12,908 bases of DNA, taken from Candidatus Woesearchaeota archaeon. GTDB lineage: Archaea; Nanobdellota; Nanobdellia; Woesearchaeales; ARS49. Below are positions 1-6,562 of the stretch, piece by piece. Below the pieces are notes generated by a model. It searched no databases and was not told where the DNA came from. It saw nothing but the letters and a program-made list of their open reading frames with translations. Position 1 is the stretch's first letter. The number at the start of each line of letters is the position of its first letter. A program made the translations under genes and the position numbers. The stretch spans positions 1 through 12,908 of the forward strand of contig JACQMU010000142.1 of the NCBI GenBank assembly GCA_016203425.1, given 5' to 3'.

Positions 1-23
1 ATATAGTATTCATCACCAATTCA

Positions 24-96
24 GAGCCCGTGGTCTAGCGGTTAGGACGTCTCGTTCACAGCGAGGAGGTCGCCAGTTCGAATCTGGCCGGGCTCA
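24..96 (+). tRNA. tRNA-Val (anticodon CAC)
   Basis: A full cloverleaf can be folded by eye. The 7-bp acceptor stem pairs GAGCCCG (24-30) with CGGGCTC (89-95). The D arm closes GTCT with GGAC, the anticodon stem pairs TCTCG with CGAGG around the loop TTCACAG (anticodon CAC, reading GUG), and the T stem pairs GCCAG with CTGGC around TTCGAAT. The discriminator is A96 and CCA is not encoded. Position 13 is U opposed to G22, in the context GTCTAG, which resembles known TruD pseudouridylation sites such as bacterial tRNA-Glu; a truD gene lies in this window. The last three bases (94-96) are also the complement of the TGA stop of the opposing TatD gene. Its own TATA box would fall at or before the window edge and cannot be judged. 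Confidence 0.95.
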
Positions 97-894
97 CTCA
101 AAAACTCGCTGATAATTCATGAAAACATTGTTTGCAGTTTCTTCAGCAGTCATTTTTTTGATTTCAGCAATCTTTTTTATTGTCAGCGCAACATTAGCAG
201 GCTCATTACGAGTGCCGACAACAGGTGAAAGCCAAGGCGCATCAGTTTCAGTCAACAACTGATTAATGCCAGCCATATCGACGAGCATTTGAAAATGCTG
301 CAGTCGACCAATAATTGCAGGAATTGAAAAATTCATTCCAGCATCAGCAGCAGTTTTTATGACAGATTTACGGCCCTCAAAACAGTGTAATACAACTTTT
401 TTTAGTTTTGAACTCTCCAACATCTCCACACACTCTTTTTCGGCACTTCTGCTGTGGACGACCAACGGTTTTTTTAGTTTTTCAGCAAGCTCAATAACTT
501 TCTGAAAGTTTTCCTTTTGTTTTTTGACAAGCAGGTCATCTTTAATCATTTTGAAATCCAGCCCAGCCTCGCCAATGCCAGCAATTTTATCCTTGTTCTG
601 CTCTATAAACGCCAGTTCTTTGTCCACATCAAAAAAACTACCTCTTGAGAGACCACTTTCACCCTCAATATTTTCTTTCAAATTTAATGCGTCAATAGGA
701 TAGATGCCCAAGGTGCATTTCACAATGTCAGGATGCAATCTCGCAAGCTCCAAACATTCACGATTTGTTTCAGGATTCACACCAGCAGTAATTATTCTCT
801 TGACACCAGCAAGATGAGCATTCTCGAGAACTTTATCTAAATCCTGCTTGAAATTAATGTGCGTCAAATGACAATGAACGTCGACGAGAGCCAT
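94..894 (-). CDS. tatD: TatD-family metal-dependent hydrolase (DNase-like)
   Basis: A 266-residue TIM-barrel amidohydrolase-superfamily protein of TatD type, near the usual length of about 260. Family members are divalent-metal nucleases or phosphoesterases of the cytoplasm acting on DNA 3' ends; some act in D-aminoacyl-tRNA or DNA-repair settings, so the substrate here is open. Visible metal ligands are the N-terminal HxH (H7, H9 in VDVHCHL), E109 in GIGEAGLDF, H147 in VVHSRS, H170 in VLHCFEG and D218 in TETDAPWLSP, all in the expected order. The ATG at 894 lies about 26 nt after a TTTAAA element (918-923), which suits a leaderless mRNA separate from the upstream gene. The TGA stop sits inside the 3' end of the opposing tRNA-Val. 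The family call is secure; the substrate is not. Confidence 0.93.
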   Translation of the reverse strand: MALVDVHCHLTHINFKQDLDKVLENAHLAGVKRIITAGVNPETNRECLELARLHPDIVKCTLGIYPIDALNLKENIEGESGLSRGSFFDVDKELAFIEQNKDKIAGIGEAGLDFKMIKDDLLVKKQKENFQKVIELAEKLKKPLVVHSRSAEKECVEMLESSKLKKVVLHCFEGRKSVIKTAADAGMNFSIPAIIGRLQHFQMLVDMAGINQLLTETDAPWLSPVVGTRNEPANVALTIKKIAEIKKMTAEETANNVFMNYQRVFE

Positions 895-917
895 GCAGTG
901 ACTGAAATAGACGTTGG

Positions 918-923
918 TTTTAA
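918..923 (-). promoter_or_regulatory. TATA box of the tatD-like gene
   Basis: TTTAAA on the minus strand, centred about 26 nt before the ATG at 894. This is the spacing for a leaderless archaeal transcript and implies tatD can be transcribed apart from the dys operon upstream. It is a short motif, so the call rests on spacing and on the matching pattern at other genes in the window. Confidence 0.5.
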
Positions 924-934
924 ATGTTTAGTCT

Positions 935-1216
935 TTACTTTTTAGGTTGATATTTCAAGAGAACTTGCTCTGCAACGCTGAGATGCTCGAGCGCTTGGCT
1001 GATGTAACCCCGGTCAATACTGCCACTTGCTTCAAGTATGTCTTTAAGCTGCGGGACGAATTTCCGTAACCACTCCATAGCAGACCAAGCACGCATGTAA
1101 TCACGAGAGTCAGTAATCTTGTTATAAAAGCTCAATGAACCCCATGTTCTCGCAATGGGGCTGTGAAGCTCTTCAAGTGTTTCAATATCCTTTCGATATT
1201 CTCTCTGACTCATCAT
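935..1216 (-). CDS. Small helical protein of unknown function, coupled to deoxyhypusine synthase
   Basis: A 93-residue soluble protein I do not recognise. It starts MMSQREYRKD and is rich in charged residues and leucine, predicted by eye to be nearly all helix, with no membrane segment, cysteine motif or signal peptide. The chosen start at 1216 forms an ATGA overlap with the TGA stop of the deoxyhypusine synthase gene, and a Shine-Dalgarno-like GGAGAG (complement of 1222-1227) stands 5 nt upstream within the end of that gene. ATG at 1213 is an equally close alternative, and a longer frame reaching 1234 is less likely. The coupling implies co-translation with deoxyhypusine synthase and perhaps a linked role, but nothing in the sequence shows the function. 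Codon use matches its minus-strand neighbours, supporting a real gene. Confidence 0.75.
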   Translation of the reverse strand: MMSQREYRKDIETLEELHSPIARTWGSLSFYNKITDSRDYMRAWSAMEWLRKFVPQLKDILEASGSIDRGYISQALEHLSVAEQVLLKYQPKK

Positions 1217-2205
1217 TTTTTCTCTCCAAAACACTTTGCCACAATCAAAGGGAACAAAATAGTTGCATCACCAAAAACTTTTATGGAGTTTGCTTTCGGC
1301 ATTATTTTACCCCACGAAATAGCTTCGTCAGGACGAGCGCCAGCATCACTGCCATCGAATTCCTGAGAATTGTTAATGTAGACTGCATAATCACAACCGT
1401 TTCTCAACATATTCGTGTTCAAAATGTGGTGTTTAACCAGCCCCGCACCAAGAATAATAACTCCAGTTTTTTTTGCTTCAAAAGTTAAGTCATTCAGCTT
1501 TTTAATGTCGCCAACAATGTCAACCTTAAAATCAGGATGCTTGAAAGTGAAAAAATAAATCATGTCACCAAGACTGCCATCAGTAATTGCAGGACAAAAA
1601 ACAGGGATGTTGTTCTTTTGCGCCCAAAAATAAATTGATTCAGGATTATTAATTTCTTTCCCGAGGCGGTGAGTAAGTTCAGAAGGCGTAAAAACATGAG
1701 CTGTTTCTTTTTGTTCTTTGTAAACCTGCTCAAGTATTGGCTTCACCCAGTCTTCAAAACGGCAATATCTCGAGTTAGGAACAAAAATATTGCCTGTGCG
1801 ATTAATGCCCATCTCGCGCAAAGCCTTGCCATCTGCATTAAAATCACCAAGAATAAACGGCTTAATGCACTTGATGAAATCCTCTTCAACACCACCAGCA
1901 GTTGTAACTATAACGTCAACAAATTTGTGTTCAACAAGATATCTAAACACGTCACGCAAGCCAGAAGTAACCATGTTAGAAGTGTAGCCAAGATAAATCA
2001 CGCATTTTTCTTTACGCATTTCTTTAATAATACGAATTGCTTCAGCAAGATGTGTTGCCTGAAAACCAGTTGTTGCATAACTGTCAATTATTTTGCTGAA
2101 ATCAACACCCACATTAAAATCATAACCTTTTATTGCAACAAAATTCTCAGGGTCATCAGACTCGCGCAAAACATTATCATGCGTTTCTTTTAATTGGTCT
2201 TTCAT
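1213..2205 (-). CDS. dys: Deoxyhypusine synthase
   Basis: Transfers the aminobutyl group of spermidine, with NAD+, to a lysine of translation factor aIF5A, the first step of hypusine formation. Hallmark blocks are in order: TSNMVTSGLRD, VTTAGGVEED, GDFNADGKALREMGINR with NIFVPNSRYC, ITDGSLGDM, the catalytic region GAGLVKHH with Lys258 (numbered from the start used here), and QEFDGSDAGARPDEAISWGK, which binds NAD and spermidine. The protein is 330 residues, normal for the family, and looks intact. ATG at 2205 is chosen because the TATA box TTTATAAA (2227-2234) is centred 25 nt upstream, fitting a leaderless transcript; ATG at 2214 would add three residues. It heads a two-gene unit with the small protein that overlaps its stop codon. 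The aIF5A substrate gene is not in this window. Confidence 0.97.
   Translation of the reverse strand: MKDQLKETHDNVLRESDDPENFVAIKGYDFNVGVDFSKIIDSYATTGFQATHLAEAIRIIKEMRKEKCVIYLGYTSNMVTSGLRDVFRYLVEHKFVDVIVTTAGGVEEDFIKCIKPFILGDFNADGKALREMGINRTGNIFVPNSRYCRFEDWVKPILEQVYKEQKETAHVFTPSELTHRLGKEINNPESIYFWAQKNNIPVFCPAITDGSLGDMIYFFTFKHPDFKVDIVGDIKKLNDLTFEAKKTGVIILGAGLVKHHILNTNMLRNGCDYAVYINNSQEFDGSDAGARPDEAISWGKIMPKANSIKVFGDATILFPLIVAKCFGEKK
1222..1227 (-). promoter_or_regulatory. Ribosome binding site for the dys-coupled small gene
   Basis: GGAGAG on the minus strand, 5 nt before the ATG at 1216 and inside the last codons of the dys gene. It is one of the few Shine-Dalgarno-like sites in the window, which fits an internal cistron that cannot be leaderless. 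It favours 1216 over the longer start at 1234. Confidence 0.6.
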
Positions 2206-2226
2206 GCACACCATTAATTATTTTGA

Positions 2227-2234
2227 TTTATAAA
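2227..2234 (-). promoter_or_regulatory. TATA box of the dys operon
   Basis: TTTATAAA, itself palindromic, in the 24-33 nt gap after the transporter stop codon. Its centre is 25 nt from the ATG at 2205 and only 16 nt from the ATG at 2214, so it favours the shorter deoxyhypusine synthase reading. Confidence 0.65.
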
Positions 2235-2238
2235 CCTT

Positions 2239-3192
2239 CTACACCACTTTGAATAATTCAACACCCAAGAATGCAGCATAAATCCCCAACAAAACAACAC
2301 CATGCTTCCACGTCAAAACCTTCCGACTAATAATGTACAACATGAAAGATATCGAACCAACCAAAAACAACGAAGCAGACCAAACATTAGCAAAATCAAT
2401 CACCAAAGGACGCACGAGCGAAAGAATGCCAAAATACAAAACAAGCTCGATAACCAAACTACCCAAAATATCACCCAAACCAATAGCTTCATGCCTGCGA
2501 AACAAAGAACGCAACTCAATAGCAAAGTCAGGAATCGTTGTGCCAATACCAATAACTGTCAACGAAATAAAATACGGCGTTAACTTAAACACATTAGCCA
2601 GATTCACTGCACCAAACACAAGCCACCTGCCAGCAAGCAAAAGCGCAACCAAACAACCAAGAAAAATAAAAGCATCCAGCCACAAAGACTTAAGCATCAC
2701 ACGAGGCTTTATCCTTCCAAGCGTGCCCTCCTGACGCCACAAAAAAACGATATAGACGACAAACAAACCCACAAGAATCAAGCCATCAGGCCTGCTCAAC
2801 ACACCATCAGACGCCAAAATAAACGGCAGCATCAGCATAACCCACAAAGGAAACAACGCTTTGTTAAGAATCCTGCACTCAACATTAATTCTCCTGCCAA
2901 TAACCGCCAAAATGCCAACAGCAAGAGCCATGTGCACCATATTCGAACCAATAATTGCGCCAAAAACAATCCCAGAACCCTCATACTGCAAGCCCATAAT
3001 ACTCGCAATAATCTCAGGAGCAGACGCAGCCATAGCAATAACCACAAGACCAACCAAATAATCACTCAACCCAAACTTTCTCGCATAATCTGCAATACCA
3101 AAAACCATAAGGTCAGCAGACTTAAACAAAATATACAAGCTTGCAACAACAATAAGCAAGTTCACAAAAAAAGGACTGGTAATATCAAGCAT
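2239..3192 (-). CDS. Na+/Ca2+ exchanger-family (CaCA) membrane antiporter, variant cation site
   Basis: A 317-residue integral membrane protein with about ten hydrophobic spans and the two inverted alpha repeats of the CaCA superfamily. Repeat 1 carries AASAPE (E60) and GSNMVH (S83, H87); repeat 2 carries GTTIPD (D222) and GSLVIE (S245, E249). The 23-residue spacing from acid to serine is kept in both halves. Against the archaeal exchanger NCX_Mj (central ligands E54, N81, E213, D240, from memory), the matching residues are E60, H87, D222 and E249. Acids persist in repeat 2 but are swapped, and an Asn has become His, so transport is plausible but ion choice is uncertain. The start is ATG 3192, 25 nt after the TATA box; the GTG six bases earlier is less likely. 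It is transcribed divergently from the SecB-like/cdc48 unit. Confidence 0.9.
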   Translation of the reverse strand: MLDITSPFFVNLLIVVASLYILFKSADLMVFGIADYARKFGLSDYLVGLVVIAMAASAPEIIASIMGLQYEGSGIVFGAIIGSNMVHMALAVGILAVIGRRINVECRILNKALFPLWVMLMLPFILASDGVLSRPDGLILVGLFVVYIVFLWRQEGTLGRIKPRVMLKSLWLDAFIFLGCLVALLLAGRWLVFGAVNLANVFKLTPYFISLTVIGIGTTIPDFAIELRSLFRRHEAIGLGDILGSLVIELVLYFGILSLVRPLVIDFANVWSASLFLVGSISFMLYIISRKVLTWKHGVVLLGIYAAFLGVELFKVV

Positions 3193-3203
3193 ACACACTT
3201 TCT

Positions 3204-3215
3204 TACTTTAAAGTA
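3204..3215. repeat. 12-bp perfect palindrome, possible operator
   Basis: TACTTTAAAGTA is a perfect palindrome touching the downstream edge of the transporter TATA box (3214-3220) and lying between it and the ATG at 3192. This is where an archaeal repressor dimer could block transcription. No regulator is identified, and AT-rich palindromes arise easily by chance. Confidence 0.35.
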
Positions 3216-3220
3216 TAAAA
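3214..3220 (-). promoter_or_regulatory. TATA box of the exchanger gene
   Basis: TTTTATA on the minus strand, centred 25 nt before the ATG at 3192, consistent with a leaderless mRNA. It is one half of the divergent promoter pair in the 78-bp gap to the SecB-like gene. Confidence 0.6.
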
Positions 3221-3223
3221 GCA

Positions 3224-3236
3224 TTACTGCCAGTAA
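3224..3236. repeat. 13-bp inverted repeat between divergent promoters
   Basis: TTACTG and CAGTAA form a perfect 6-bp inverted repeat around a single C. It lies exactly between the minus-strand TATA box (3214-3220) and the plus-strand TATA box (3239-3246), a position from which a bound protein could affect both promoters. It includes the zone where TFB would contact BRE of both promoters. The regulatory role is inferred from position only. Confidence 0.4.
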
Positions 3237-3238
3237 GG

Positions 3239-3246
3239 TTTATAAA
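3239..3246 (+). promoter_or_regulatory. TATA box of the SecB-like/cdc48 unit
   Basis: TTTATAAA preceded by a purine-rich GTAAGG (BRE-like). Its centre is 28 nt from the ATG at 3271, as expected for a leaderless transcript. Confidence 0.65.
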
Positions 3247-3270
3247 TCCCACACCGTTAAGCGAACACAC

Positions 3271-3678
3271 ATGAGCGTAATAGGAATACAGTTCAACAAA
3301 ATTATCATCGACAAAAAAAACACTGCAAAAGGCAAAATCAACGTCAACAACAACGTGGCAGTAAAAGACGTGTACAAAACAGACCTCACATTCGGCACGT
3401 CAAAACAAAACACGCTGCAATTTGACTTTGAATTCAAAGTACACTACGACCCAGGAATTGCCGACATGACATTTACAGGATTTCTCACATATTTTGAAAA
3501 ACCAGAAGTAATAGAAGCAGTACTTGCATCATGGAAAAAAGACAAAAAAGTCCCAAAAGAAGTCATGACCCCAGTATTGAACAGCCTCCTCGCAAAATGC
3601 AACATCGAAGCATTAGTATTCAGCAGAGAAGTCAACCTGCCACCACCAATACCGATGCCAAAAGTTGACTTAAAATAA
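3271..3678 (+). CDS. SecB-like small protein (possible chaperone), upstream of cdc48
   Basis: A 135-residue soluble protein. Its plan resembles SecB: an early strand (IGIQFNKIII), a long alternating block of strands at about 35-72 (TLQFDFEFKVHY, MTFTGFLTYF), a helix at about 93-110, and a proline-rich tail REVNLPPPIPMPKV that recalls the NLAPVNF end of bacterial SecB. Bacterial SecB binds unfolded proteins as a holdase, and SecB-fold proteins are known in some archaea. The match is by pattern only, so the function is a suggestion. The ATG at 3271 is placed by the TATA box 28 nt upstream. Eighteen bases separate it from cdc48 on the same strand, so a link with protein unfolding or turnover is plausible. 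Longer upstream extensions of the frame would cover the promoter and are rejected. Confidence 0.65.
   Translation: MSVIGIQFNKIIIDKKNTAKGKINVNNNVAVKDVYKTDLTFGTSKQNTLQFDFEFKVHYDPGIADMTFTGFLTYFEKPEVIEAVLASWKKDKKVPKEVMTPVLNSLLAKCNIEALVFSREVNLPPPIPMPKVDLK
3670..3678 (+). promoter_or_regulatory. Possible internal TATA box for cdc48
   Basis: TTAAAATAA spans the end of the SecB-like gene and its stop codon. Its centre is about 23 nt from the cdc48 ATG at 3697, slightly short of the usual spacing. No Shine-Dalgarno motif precedes cdc48, which makes a separate leaderless transcript attractive, but the motif is weak. Confidence 0.3.
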
Positions 3679-3696
3679 TTAATTCATCATTCTCAC

Positions 3697-5985
3697 ATGG
3701 CACAAAACATGGCACAAAAAGAAATCAAGCTGAAAGTAGCAGAAGCAGTCCAGGATGATGTCAACAAAGGAATCATCAGAATAGACGCAAACTTCATGCG
3801 CGAACTCAACGCGCGCCAAGGAGACATCATAGAAATAGAAGGACAACGCAAAACCCTCGCCATCGTCGACAGAGCATACCCGAGCGACATAGGATTAGAC
3901 TTCATACGCATGGACGGGCTGACACGAAAAAACGCGCACACAGGCATCGGCGAATCAGTCATCGTCAGAAAAGCAACAGTAAAAGAAGCAAAAAAAGTAA
4001 CAATAGCCCCAGCACGCGAGGGAATGGTCATAAGGGCATCAGCACACATGTTCAAGCCAGGACTTCTCGGAAGATCAGTCGTCAAAGGAGACATAATATC
4101 CATCGGCGGAACACGACGCAGAAAAACAACCATGTCAGGCAACCCACTATTTGACGAAATGTTCAGCATGTTCGACGAAGGACTCATAGGCATAGGATTC
4201 GGCGACATAAAATTCGTCGTCGTCGAAACAGACCCAAAACAAGGCGTGCTCATAACAGAAAACACAGAATTAGTTTTGAATCCAGAAGCAGTCGAAGTCA
4301 AAGAAGACGCAGCAATCGGCGTCACTTACGAAGACATCGGCGGACTGCAGGACGAAATCAAAAAAGTAAGAGAAATGGTAGAACTGCCACTCAAACACCC
4401 AGAAATTTTTGAACGACTTGGCGTCGAGCCACCAAAAGGAGTTCTCCTACAAGGGCCGCCAGGCACAGGAAAAACACTCCTTGCAAAAGCAATCGCAAAC
4501 GAAACAAACTCACATTTTGTACTAATCAACGGACCAGAATGCATGTCAAAATTCTACGGAGAATCAGAAGCAAACATAAGAAAAAAATTCGAAGAAGCAG
4601 AAAAAAACGCACCATCAATAATCTTCATCGACGAAATCGACGCAATAGCAAGCAAGCGCGAAGAAACAAGAGGAGAAGTAGAACGACGCGTTGTAGCACA
4701 ACTACTTGCACTCATGGACGGGCTAAAAAGCAGAGGAAAAGTAGTCGTCATAGCAGCAACAAACGTGCCAAACATCCTCGACCCAGCATTACGACGCCCA
4801 GGAAGATTTGACAGAGAATTAGAAATCGGCGTGCCAAACAAAGACGGCAGGCTGAACATTTTGAAAATTCATACAAGAAATATGCCACTATCAAAAGACA
4901 TCGACCTCAAAGAATTAGCAGCAGTCACCCACGGCTTTGTCGGCGCAGACCTCGCATCTCTGTCAAAAGAAGCAGCAATGATAGTCCTCAGAAGAGTGCT
5001 GCCAGACTTAAAATACGACGGAGAAGAAGCCATACCAAAAGAAATACTCGAACGGCTCATGATAACAAAAAACGACTTCAAAGAAGCACTAAAAGTAGTA
5101 CGGCCATCAGCACTCAGAGAAGTATTTGTCGACGTACCAAACGTCAAATGGCAAGACATCGGCGGCTTAGAACAAGTACGGCAAGAACTAATAGAAGCAG
5201 TCGAATGGCCACTCAAGCACCCAGAAGCATTTGCGCGATTAGGAGTAAATCCACCAAAAGGCATTTTGTTATACGGGCCGCCAGGAACAGGAAAAACAAT
5301 GCTGGCAAAAGCAGTTGCAAACGAAAGCGAAGCAAACTTTATTTCTATCAAAGGGCCGGAGCTGCTTTCAAAATGGGTGGGAGAATCCGAGAAGGCAGTT
5401 CGCGAAGTCTTCAAAAAAGCACGACAAACAGCACCAACAATCATTTTTTTCGACGAGATTGATTCACTTGTTCCAAGAAGAAGCGCAAGCTCAGACAGCC
5501 ACGTAACAGAACGCGTAGTCAACCAACTATTAACAGAAATAGACGGCCTCGAAGCACTGCACGACATTGTCATCATCGGGGCAACAAACAGGCCAGACAT
5601 GCTCGACACAGCACTCCTGCGGCCAGGAAGATTTGACCGAATAATACTAACACCACCACCAGACAAAAAGTCACGCGTAGAAATATTCAGCCTACACACA
5701 AAAACAATGCCACTAAAAAATGTAGATGTCACAGAACTCGCAGAAAAAACCGAAGGATATGTGGGCGCTGACATCGAAGCCATCTGCAGAGAAGCAGCAA
5801 TACTTGCACTGCGCGAAAACATCAGCGCACAAGAAGTAACCACACAACACTTTGACAACGCACTAAAAAAAGTACGGCCATCAGTAAGCAAAGAAATCCA
5901 ACAAGAATACGAAAAACTCCAAGACGAATTCAGAGCAGCACGCGCCAAAGCAATGAAAGAAGAAAAACCAGTCTATTTCGGTTAA
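3697..5985 (+). CDS. cdc48: Cdc48/VAT-type AAA+ ATPase (two-ring unfoldase)
   Basis: A 762-residue hexameric ATPase that unfolds proteins, in archaea feeding the proteasome or other proteases. The order is an N domain (double-psi barrel about 8-95, second half to about 195), AAA ring D1 and AAA ring D2. D1 has Walker A GPPGTGKT 253-260, Walker B IIFIDEID 308-315 and arginine fingers near R367/R370. D2 has Walker A 527-534, Walker B IIFFDEID 582-589 and arginines near R642/R645. Pore loops KFYG (285-288) and KWVG (559-562) are both aromatic, as in substrate-threading machines. All catalytic residues are present. The C terminus ends PVYFG, close to but not a canonical HbYX proteasome-docking tail. 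The start region repeats ATGGCACAAAA, giving MAQNMAQK, so ATG 3709 is a second possible start. It is probably transcribed with the SecB-like gene just upstream. Confidence 0.97.
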   Translation: MAQNMAQKEIKLKVAEAVQDDVNKGIIRIDANFMRELNARQGDIIEIEGQRKTLAIVDRAYPSDIGLDFIRMDGLTRKNAHTGIGESVIVRKATVKEAKKVTIAPAREGMVIRASAHMFKPGLLGRSVVKGDIISIGGTRRRKTTMSGNPLFDEMFSMFDEGLIGIGFGDIKFVVVETDPKQGVLITENTELVLNPEAVEVKEDAAIGVTYEDIGGLQDEIKKVREMVELPLKHPEIFERLGVEPPKGVLLQGPPGTGKTLLAKAIANETNSHFVLINGPECMSKFYGESEANIRKKFEEAEKNAPSIIFIDEIDAIASKREETRGEVERRVVAQLLALMDGLKSRGKVVVIAATNVPNILDPALRRPGRFDRELEIGVPNKDGRLNILKIHTRNMPLSKDIDLKELAAVTHGFVGADLASLSKEAAMIVLRRVLPDLKYDGEEAIPKEILERLMITKNDFKEALKVVRPSALREVFVDVPNVKWQDIGGLEQVRQELIEAVEWPLKHPEAFARLGVNPPKGILLYGPPGTGKTMLAKAVANESEANFISIKGPELLSKWVGESEKAVREVFKKARQTAPTIIFFDEIDSLVPRRSASSDSHVTERVVNQLLTEIDGLEALHDIVIIGATNRPDMLDTALLRPGRFDRIILTPPPDKKSRVEIFSLHTKTMPLKNVDVTELAEKTEGYVGADIEAICREAAILALRENISAQEVTTQHFDNALKKVRPSVSKEIQQEYEKLQDEFRAARAKAMKEEKPVYFG

Positions 5986-6021
5986 AATTTGCGAGTTCAC
6001 TGCGTTCACTCAACAAATTTT
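5984..6021. terminator. Stem-loop between convergent cdc48 and unknown gene
   Basis: AAAATTTG (5984-5991) pairs with CAAATTTT (6014-6021) and, after a small internal loop, GAGT (5993-5996) pairs with ACTC (6008-6011). The structure fills the gap between two convergent stop codons and overlaps the end of the cdc48 TAA. The loop holds a direct repeat of GTTCACT. It could end or stabilise both transcripts; archaeal terminators usually rely on U-runs, and only short ones are present here. Confidence 0.45.
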
Positions 6022-6022
6022 G

Positions 6023-6520
6023 TTATTGAGGTTTGTCTTCTCTCTTCTTCTTTTCTACTTCAGCAAAATATGCTTCCAACCCTTTCAGACCTTGTGCCAT
6101 TAATATTTTGCATCGCGTGTTCAAATAATCATGACCCTCGTATTTCATGGCTTCGTCCATGTCCTTAATCCTTCTCGCACATTCTTCTTCCCAATTCGGG
6201 CCCTGTGCATTTTTCATAAGTACTTCACTAAAATATTCTTTGAATGTGGCTTCGCCTTGTTCAGTCATTTTATACGCTCCATCAAACTTTACAAAGCCGC
6301 CTTTTTCCAAGAAATACAAACAAATTCTGTCCTGCAATCCAACTCTGGCATTCATATAAACTGTCCAAAGAGAATTAAGAAGTCTTTTTCCTAGACTTGT
6401 TGATAAAGGACTTAAAGCGCTTTGAAGCAATGATTCTTCTCCAACAACTTTTGCAACAAGGCCTTCATAAATCCTTTGTTCAGACTTTGCGATTTGTTCA
6501 CGCCAAACTTTTTTGTCCAT
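6023..6520 (-). CDS. Unknown protein, possible winged-helix segment
   Basis: A 165-residue soluble protein I do not recognise. It is largely helical, starting MDKKVWREQI. The stretch at about 58-100 (GLQDRICLYFLEKGG, then FVKFDGAYKMTEQG) has the helix, glycine turn and YxMTxxG spacing often seen in winged-helix proteins of archaea, so DNA binding is conceivable but unproven. The tail is charged (EVEKKKREDKPQ). ATG at 6520 lies about 26 nt after TTTTTAAA (6543-6550), fitting a leaderless mRNA. Codon use is more A-rich and less T/G-biased than the other minus-strand genes, which may mean a different history. It converges with cdc48 across a stem-loop. Confidence 0.75.
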   Translation of the reverse strand: MDKKVWREQIAKSEQRIYEGLVAKVVGEESLLQSALSPLSTSLGKRLLNSLWTVYMNARVGLQDRICLYFLEKGGFVKFDGAYKMTEQGEATFKEYFSEVLMKNAQGPNWEEECARRIKDMDEAMKYEGHDYLNTRCKILMAQGLKGLEAYFAEVEKKKREDKPQ

Positions 6521-6542
6521 ATTTGTCGTTAAATTAATTTTC

Positions 6543-6550
6543 TTTAAAAA
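6543..6550 (-). promoter_or_regulatory. TATA box of the 165-residue unknown gene
   Basis: TTTTTAAA on the minus strand, centred 26 nt before the ATG at 6520, in the 42-nt gap after the small membrane protein gene. It allows this gene to be transcribed independently of that gene. Confidence 0.55.
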
Positions 6551-6562
6551 TGTGGCGGAAAT

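Noticed and set aside
1669..2193. Plus-strand 174-codon frame opposite dys
   Set aside because: Fully inside an unmistakable deoxyhypusine synthase gene, with no recognisable motifs.
2932..3270. Upstream extension of the SecB-like reading frame
   Set aside because: It runs antisense through the conserved transporter gene and across both promoters; the TATA box at 3239-3246 places the start at 3271.
4869..5948. Long minus-strand open frame inside cdc48
   Set aside because: It is a shadow of a highly conserved gene: low-complexity Ser-rich translation, no family features and no promoter. Strand-biased codon use makes such antisense frames common here.
5997..6010. GTTCACT direct repeat as part of a CRISPR-like or mobile repeat
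   Set aside because: There are only two 7-bp copies within a hairpin loop, with no array, spacers or transposase nearby.
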